From Bugula neritina (lineage: Eukaryota > Bryozoa > Gymnolaemata > Cheilostomatida > Bugulidae), in assembly GCA_964035545.1 (NCBI GenBank), contig OZ037769.1, positions 2,263,001-2,327,000 on the forward strand: a stretch of 64,000 nucleotides of DNA, written 5' to 3'. Below the pieces are notes generated by a model. It was not told where the DNA came from, made no database searches, and saw only the letters and a list, made by a program, of their open reading frames with translations. The position numbers and the translations under genes were made by a program. Positions 58,001-64,000 of this stretch are shown one piece after another. Position 1 is the stretch's first letter, and each line of letters opens with the position of its first letter.

Positions 58001-61000
58001 GCTGTTTGGTATTTTATTCATTGGCGAAAATTTGAGATTAGCAAAAATGGAGATATCAATATTTTTGCTAGAAAAAAATTGTTATACTACACATTCAGAA
58101 TACCAATAGGATATAAATATAAATATAAAAAAACAAAAGTTGTTTTGAAAGTGTGTAAAGAATAAAGTGTAAGGTAACACTAGATTTTTTCTAAATCTTA
58201 GAAATGTGTTCGCCAATTTACATTTTACTGTTCAAAATTGATAAGTATATTTAGCTTTTAAAAGATGCATGTGAGAAAAGATGTGGGATAGAAAACATTG
58301 AAATTAAAGGAATTTATACTTCACACGCTATTACTTGTAAGGTTATTTTATTTAAGGAGAAAAATATTCCGTGAGAGTTTCTTAGCATAATTCCTACTTT
58401 TACCTTTTTAAGCACAATTTATATTCATTATTTTTGTCGAGTAAATTTAACGCTATGTGTTCACATTAAATGCATAATATTTTTTTATGCTCTATCACTT
58501 TGCCCAATAAGTACACATAACATGTCGTTGAGCTAATCTGTATTAAACTAATTTAATTTGTGAAGTCAGCAAATGAAATTAATTTTTAAACGGTTTGTCA
58601 AATATACGCTATACAAAAATTTTGCTTTTTGCCTCTCTATAACTGCTAATTTATAGTCACTCTCCCTGTGAGAAACTCTAAGAGTGAAGGTTCATATAAA
58701 GTGAGCTTATAAGGACTTTTTCTGATGTGGAACAAGGGCAATTATAAACGAATGTTCTTCCTAACATAACCTATAGCTTTTACTAAATATTGAACCCATG
58801 ACTTTGTGTTTACTAATCCAGTCTTTAACCGCTAGACCTTGACTGCTCTCCAAATCTGCTTTATATTTTGCACCAACCTTTATAACGCTACACTGTTGTT
58901 GTTTACCATTGATTTTTGTTCTAACAACCTAACTTATATTATATGTATATTTTATATAAATGTGTACCAGTACGTTATTCAACTCACCATATCCAAACAC
59001 CTCAACTTCTGAGAGAGTTAATCCACCAGAAGATTCTCTCATCACAGCAACATACAGAGAGTATGAAGCTGGTCTTATGTCAACTTTCCAATGATTTAAT
59101 CCACTTCCCTCATAATAAACACTGGTCCAGTAACTCTTGTGATTGACTGGATGCACATTGCCAGTGTCAGGTTTAGTAAGTATGTTTACTCCGATCATTC
59201 TAATAAAAGGATGACCTGCAGTGTGTACAAACACAAAACAATTATAAAATCTGCTCTACTACTTTAAAACTATAATTTAACAAGTTATTAGAACCTTTTT
59301 TTAGTTTTTAGTAAACTTCAACATAACTAGCTCTTAAGTTGTATGAAGACAGCCAATTTTTATTCAAAGTTTCACAGTAGGTTTCATCCTGGATAAATTC
59401 TTCCCAGTTAGACGATATTTTTAATTTTGTTACCTATATAATTGTTGTATTGATTGCTAAATATACCTTATGTACTTATAGCTATAATAATAGCTAATAT
59501 AAATTATTTAGAATAATAGCCCAATTTCCCCCCTCTAGATTTTTGTGAGACCAAAAAACGGTAATTAATTAATAATGAACATTATCTTTAACAAATACTT
59601 ATTAATGAAATACTTTTTCAAACACCGACAAGTATAGAAAATGCAAAATAATAAGTTAATGCAGATCAAAAGAATTTACTGTATATTTATTAAATAGCAA
59701 GCAGTTGATTCAAGTTTACTTAAACACACATATATTTCAATAACACTCAAATAAATTTCTTATAAGATATATATCGTATCAAAATAAATAAATAGTGTCT
59801 AAGTGGGAAGCATCTATCTGGGATGACATCGAATAGTATGAAACCATAGTGTTCGAAAAACACCAGTTTAGAAGACTAAGTCACTTTAACCACATTGCAA
59901 ACAATCAGATTCGTATTATATATACTAATGCTATTTGTTCTATAACTTTTACATGACATTTATACAGCCTATGTAATTTATAATTATAATTTTTTTATAA
60001 AGGTTTTTAAATGTTTAAATAAGTATCTGATTACTTGTTATAGAAGCTGGTTGTTGTTTAGTTTTCAGGAAAAATAATTCCACCAACATCACTATAATGC
60101 TAAATGTTCAATCATGTTCAACAAAAGATATGAAACTATCATAAGGATCCCAGTAAACCTTACTTAATGTTTTGCGAAATAACTTTATAATCTAACAAAT
60201 CTTCTAAACGTTTTATTATATAGCAAAAGGCTGCCCTTCTTCAACAATGTCTATATTCTGAATAGAATATAGAATATTTAAGGATATGCAAAATTTATGC
60301 TCCTACATTTCCAAAATATGAAGCCATGCAATTAAAATACGAATGTAAATAACACATGATAATTCGCTAACAACTCACCTGTAAATACATTGACTTCAGT
60401 AACAAAGTACTTGTTTACCAGATCTATTCTTATCCACATGTTGACATCAGTTGAAGTAGAAATGTAGCATGCATTACATTCTACCTCAGAGTTGGTTATA
60501 GCTGGTGCACTAGAACCCCATGAAGTTATCTCAGCATATCTGTCTCCATCCACTATCACACTGATGTCATTACTACCTCTGGTACTTGGTGGAGATGATT
60601 TGTATACTGATTTACTTCGGGCTAAATTTTGAAGCACTGCTAAAAGAATAAAACACATATAGATATATACGAAATGATAAAATAAATGTGTGCAGCATGT
60701 GTAGATCTATTTGCAGAAGCAAGTGTAGTAAACTGCAAGGTACCAAAAGATTTATGCAGTAATTATTTTGCAAACTTGATTTATTGATCGCTATAAACTA
60801 TTACATGCATTTTTCCTAACAGCTTATAGATGCGCTAAGATCACTGCAAATTATGTATGTAAAACATGTCATCTAAATTTATTAAAACACAGTTTTACCT
60901 TCCGCATTGAATTTACTTTATACTCACAATACTTCAAACACAGCAGCAATTTTTACTTCAAGCATTATAATTGAATTATAGTTAAGCAGCTTGGCTATAC

Positions 61001-61288
61001 CATTACAGGTTATAATCTAAAATTAGCCAATTTTATATTTCGAAGAGTTACTGCTACTTGATCACATTATAAGTAAAAGATTGTAGACAGTTCTGCTCTG
61101 AAGCTACCAAATGAGTCATGTTGAAAACACATCTTATACATTCCACTATTTAGTGAAATCAATTTAGTAATATTTAATTTATATAGACCAATGTAAATAA
61201 CAAACAAACCTTCAGCAACTGCAGCTATCTCTACAAGTAGTAAGAAAACCACAAGTTGTTTGCAGGTGATTAGCATCCCCCTCTTCAT
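43430..61288 (-). CDS. receptor-type protein tyrosine phosphatase gene 3 (D1 + degenerate D2)
   Basis: Thirty-four exons sum to 4455 nt (1484 codons plus stop), all in phase, from ATG 61288 to TGA 43430-43432. Layout: signal peptide (1 to about 25), fucolectin-like F5/8C (27-189), five FN3-like modules in ABABA order (190-669), juxtamembrane block with KRKKR at about 717-721, transmembrane helix (about 814-835), catalytic PTP domain D1 (about 870-1210), linker, degenerate D2 (about 1236-1454) and a 30-residue tail. It is a predicted single-pass plasma-membrane receptor. D1 should be active; D2 lacks the catalytic Cys and Arg. Intron positions match gene 2 in the F5/8C, juxtamembrane and D1 regions. 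It is the best-preserved member of the cluster. Confidence 0.87.
47904..48440 (-). mobile_element. tRNA-derived SINE copy b, split by a MITE
   Basis: The left part is 47904-47982 (tagtcactatc end) and the right part 48319-48440. On the minus strand the right end reads tggtctagaggttagagcac, an A-box-like tRNA segment, followed by gagttcaaac, a B-box-like segment. It lies in the same intron as copy a of gene 2. Confidence 0.65.
47983..48318. mobile_element. 336-bp Harbinger-like MITE, TAA target
   Basis: Terminal inverted repeats of roughly 70 bp start gcctagggccaca and are well conserved between both ends (about 47983-48052 and 48249-48318). The 3-bp duplications taa at 47980-47982 and 48319-48321 fit PIF/Harbinger integration. 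No transposase. It is inserted within SINE copy b. Confidence 0.75.
48943..49005. repeat. TA microsatellite
   Basis: About 30 TA units in the gene 3 intron upstream of exon 49048-49090. No coding content. Confidence 0.9.
49217..49300. repeat. short tandem ttcaatattatactaac repeat
   Basis: Several 15 to 17-bp units of the form acttcaatattata next to the donor of exon 49319-49392. A worn version is present at the matching place in gene 2 (about 14868-14913), so it predates the duplication. Confidence 0.65.
49838..49950. repeat. tattgtatattg tandem repeat
   Basis: Repeated tattgtat and tattgcat units in the intron between gene 3 exons 49703-49790 and 50032-50177. Gene 2 has only a single comparable stretch there, so the expansion is specific to gene 3. 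Confidence 0.7.
51419..52700 (-). other. gene 3 juxtamembrane region, furin-type site and TM
   Basis: Exons 52601-52700, 52204-52456, 51712-51763 and 51419-51518. KRKKRS precedes CYITAEI and FRVGDGKTYQDYYNAPL, as in type II RPTPs cleaved during transport. The helix CIVAIAVSAFVLLVGVVLLV ends in VLIKRRR, a basic cytoplasmic anchor. Confidence 0.82.
52826..57477 (-). other. gene 3 array of five FN3-like modules (ABABA)
   Basis: Exon pairs: A1 57371-57477 + 56944-57082; B1 56527-56624 + 55938-56157; A2 55545-55660 + 55256-55424; B2 54238-54323 + 53686-53905; A3 53327-53430 + 52826-53006. A1, B1 and A2 match gene 1; B2 ([16 protein letters not shown]) and A3 match B4 and A5 of gene 2. Four central modules present in gene 2 are absent. 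Confidence 0.8.
54324..55255. other. gene 3 intron 9, nothing recognised
   Basis: AT-rich DNA at the point where gene 2 carries four extra FN3-like modules. No relic FN3 exon was seen here, so either gene 2 gained modules or gene 3 lost them cleanly. Confidence 0.5.
57478..58987. other. gene 3 intron 3 with SINE copy
   Basis: 1.5 kb AT-rich intron. The only recognised element is the SINE copy at 58652-58852. Confidence 0.55.
58652..58852 (-). mobile_element. tRNA-derived SINE copy c
   Basis: Begins tatagtcactctccctgtgagaaactc and continues through aacgaatgttcttcctaaca to a right end with ttgaacccatgact (B-box-like on the minus strand) and cagtctttaaccgctagacc (A-box-like). Its central part aligns with copy d. 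Confidence 0.65.
58988..61288 (-). other. gene 3 signal peptide and F5/8C exons
   Basis: Exon 1 (61210-61288) encodes MKRGMLITCKQLVVFLLLVE, a clear signal sequence. Exon 2 (60379-60639) carries VIVDGDRYAEI, CNAC and WIRIDLVNKYFVTEVNVFTG. Exon 3 (58988-59215) ends in LSEVEVFGYG. They are nearly the same as gene 1, including the phase 1 junctions. Confidence 0.82.
59216..60378. other. gene 3 intron 2, nothing recognised
   Basis: 1.16 kb AT-rich intron splitting the F5/8C domain. A short gaatatagaata duplication lies near 60253-60275. No gene or mobile element recognised. Confidence 0.55.
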
Positions 61289-64000
61289 GAAGGCAATTGT
61301 TGTTGGTTCTTAGGCTATATTGCTGCAAGTTAATTCAAGTTATACTAGCTTTAAGTAAATAGTTTACTCTGTTTTATACTAACTCTATAGCAGCAGTTTA
61401 TAAGACGATTTCTGACGCCCCTAAAGCTGCTATGCCTCTATATGAAATAGCTATAACTAAAACACTTAGTATTTTCAACAACTTCCTCCTTGCCTAGCTA
61501 ATATTAGTCTATTGAAAGGAAATCTCTGTGTTATAGTCTTTTTGATGAAGCCCTGTAGTATACAAATGGTACAATACTTAGGTTGCTATGTAAACATAGC
61601 TAGAACTATTAACTTATTGTTGTAGTTTTGTGGACTACTATAGGCGTGGTATTATTGTGTGCTAGATTGCTAAGTCATAATCTAACTACGAAAACCGTGG
61701 AGTTGTTGCGTTTATATGAACAATTGTATTTACAGATCTAATTACAAAAAGCAAAGTATAAACAATAAAAAAATGCATTTGAGATTCGAATACACAAGTA
61801 ATTAACGGAACTCTATATCTATCTTAGGGCTGGGCGCCTGAAGGTGCTGCTTATAAAGGGAAAGTATCATTTGATTGGCCGGTGAAGTGTGGCATTTTGA
61901 AATGCTAGCCTGATAGTAGCACGGAGAGTTATCACACCTTGAAAATATAATATAATATATAATATACGAGTGTCTGTATACCTAGTGGTTGTGGCTGTGG
62001 TTGTGGTAATGGCTGTGGAAAGCAACACTTCCCACAGCCATTACAATATTATACCCATTGACATAACATCTGCATCAAATAAGACGATAGTCCTCATTTT
62101 GTAAAAGCTTCAGTAGTTAAGAAATTATATTATGTAAGCATTTAAAGACTTGTTCAACAAATCAATGTTTTGACTTAAAACATAAAATATGATATTATAA
62201 TAGCTGTGAACCTTCTAAATATGAATAAAAAAGTAAAGGTAATGAAGCATGCAGCTAATTGCTTCGAAATAATTAAATTTAGATTTGCAGTTAATTCATT
62301 AACTGAAAGGAGTCAGTCAGCCAAAACCACTATGTCTGTAAGGCAATATATTAGAGCAATTTGTACTTAATAACTGAACCTTGTAGTTTTGTGAACCTGT
62401 CAAAATAAGCCTATTATTCAATGAAATAGGCTGCAGTATCAGTTAACTACACAAGGTCATGCATGAATGAAGTAGAGAGACAATATCACCACATCATGCT
62501 CATGCATCATTCAACAACTCAATTTTCCTTTACATATTATATCTTCAAATTAAAAAAACTGCAAGGTGGGGTAACTCTAATTTTGCACAAATTAATGGCT
62601 TTTTTTGTAGTCCGTAATATACTACCTTGAAATTCAAGCTAGCAATTTTTCAATAATTGCTTGAAGCTATAAACTAGAATCGTAATTTACTAAAGAAAAC
62701 TGCTTCTTACAAATCAAATTGATGTAAAATTTCCAAGTAAATCAGTAAGCTTACTTGTCTAAGTATAAAGTACGTCAAGTAATCAATTTAGTTCATGATT
62801 GTTCTTATACACACTCTGGTTGGAGTTGTCTCTACATGAAAATATATTATTCAAGGAATGAGTTCAAAGGCATGTACTTCATAGTTTTATAACTAATCAA
62901 ACATATATATCTACGCAACACTATTAAATGTAATAAATGTTACAAACGTGATTTGAGCCAAGTAAAGACATTGCTGCATCTCGGCATGTTACATGCCAAC
63001 TTATTTTCTCCGTATGATTATGTCAGCAAATATTTAGCCACAATAAACTAGAAACTCAGCACAACATTTGCATGTACAAAGTTACTACTTTCATGCTAAA
63101 CCAGGCATCCTTGAAAAATGAACTTTTTACAGAAAAATACTTTCAACTGATTTTTAAAAAAAGCCTGAGCAAGTTTATAGTCGCTATCCCTGTGAGACGA
63201 CCCTGATAGAAAGAGTTTTTTTTAGAATGAGTTAAGGATTTGTTTAGATAAGGCGCAATTAGAGCAATTATGACTGAATGCTCTTTCTAACATTACCAAT
63301 GGCCTTTGTTGGGGTTCGAACTCATGACTTAGTGTTCACAAAGCAAGACCATGGCTGATCCCTCAACTGGTTTCAAAGAGTGATGAGGGGAGGGAAATGA
63401 TATTTATTATATTTCACATATAAATGTACATGGCAATTCAAAATTTAACTAAGATTCTTGTAAAAATGTTTCCCATAAGAAATTAATAAATCCCCAAAAT
63501 AGAGCTACCGGAACAGGACAAAGCTGGATAGGTGGGAATAGGTGAAAGTAAAGGTGAGAATAGAGTAAGCAAATAGGTATTTGGAGTTACGTCATAGTAT
63601 TATTGTGTTAGAATGTGTTAAGAATGATTTAATCATGTCACCTGGTGCATTTTATTCACCTTTCTTCATGTTTATTGTATTCTATGCTGGTAAAGGGGCA
63701 GACCTACAAACCCTGTTTGTGATATGCAGGAAGATTTCTTACCAGCTATGACTCATGGAGGAAATGTCTCAACAGATTGCAAGGCACTGAAATTCTTTTT
63801 CAATGAAAATGTGACTGCCAAAAATAGTTCTTTCTTTCTGACTGCACCGAGTAGCTGGTCAAAACTAATTGGGTAGATGAAAATTAGGAAACTAATAATG
63901 TTACTAGCATATGCCCAGATAACAAATTTGTTAGGCATTAAAAAACAAAATAAATTTTGCTGCAAAAGGAGTTGTCTGCACTATGACAATAGTTTAGGAA
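61289..64000. other. upstream region of gene 3
   Basis: AT-rich and without a recognisable gene. A small tgtggctgtggtt repeat with the inverted pair aatggctgtggaaag / cttcccacagccatt lies at about 61987-62044. SINE copy d is at 63175-63362. The 70-codon minus-strand frame at 63753-63965 shows no domain. The gene 3 promoter should be just right of 61288, but no clear TATA or initiator can be assigned in such AT-rich DNA. Confidence 0.5.
63175..63362 (-). mobile_element. tRNA-derived SINE copy d
   Basis: The best-preserved copy: ttatagtcgctatccctgtgagacg at one end, ttatgactgaatgctctttctaacatta in the middle, and ggggttcgaactcatgac, whose minus strand gives gagttcgaacc, a clear pol III B-box, at the other. 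The A-box end (accatggctgatc side) is worn. Confidence 0.7.

Overview
The window is AT-rich animal (metazoan) DNA. It has short exons with GT/AG junctions, introns of roughly 0.1 to 1.5 kb, microsatellites, tRNA-derived SINEs, MITEs and a BEL/Pao retrotransposon. The protein families are metazoan. The exact organism cannot be read from the sequence; an invertebrate is likely.

The core is a head-to-tail cluster of three paralogous receptor-type protein tyrosine phosphatase (RPTP) genes, all on the minus strand. I assembled 82 exons by hand from paralogue comparison, splice sites and codon phase. Gene 3 (61288 to 43430, 34 exons, 1484 codons plus stop) is complete: signal peptide, fucolectin-like F5/8C domain, five FN3-like domains, furin-type site, transmembrane segment, catalytic PTP domain D1 and a degenerate D2. 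Gene 2 (41136 to 12262, 36 exons, 1618 codons plus stop) has the same plan but nine FN3-like domains, and it has lost D2, leaving a relic of the last exon. Gene 1 (10477 to at least 2481) has the signal peptide, F5/8C domain and four and a half FN3-like domains, then runs off or is truncated.

The FN3 part is built from two alternating module types (A and B), each made of two exons in phases 1-0-1. Gene 2 differs from gene 3 by exactly two A-B pairs. The proteins are predicted single-pass surface receptors: the lectin-like head and FN3 stalk would bind an unknown ligand and D1 would dephosphorylate phosphotyrosine inside the cell.

Intron 1 of gene 2 holds a BEL/Pao element (33533-39717, plus strand) with LTRs about 99% identical, a 5-bp target duplication, a missing gag/primer-binding region, two insertions and two frameshifts in pol, and a MITE lodged two bases from the end of its 3' LTR. 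Other repeats are four tRNA-derived SINE copies, a Harbinger-like MITE nested in one of them, minisatellites of 9, 11 and 15 bp, and long TA tracts. The left end (1 to about 1480) holds a decayed cysteine-rich coding relic of a mobile-type gene. The right end (61289-64000) is gene 3 upstream DNA with a SINE and no recognisable gene.
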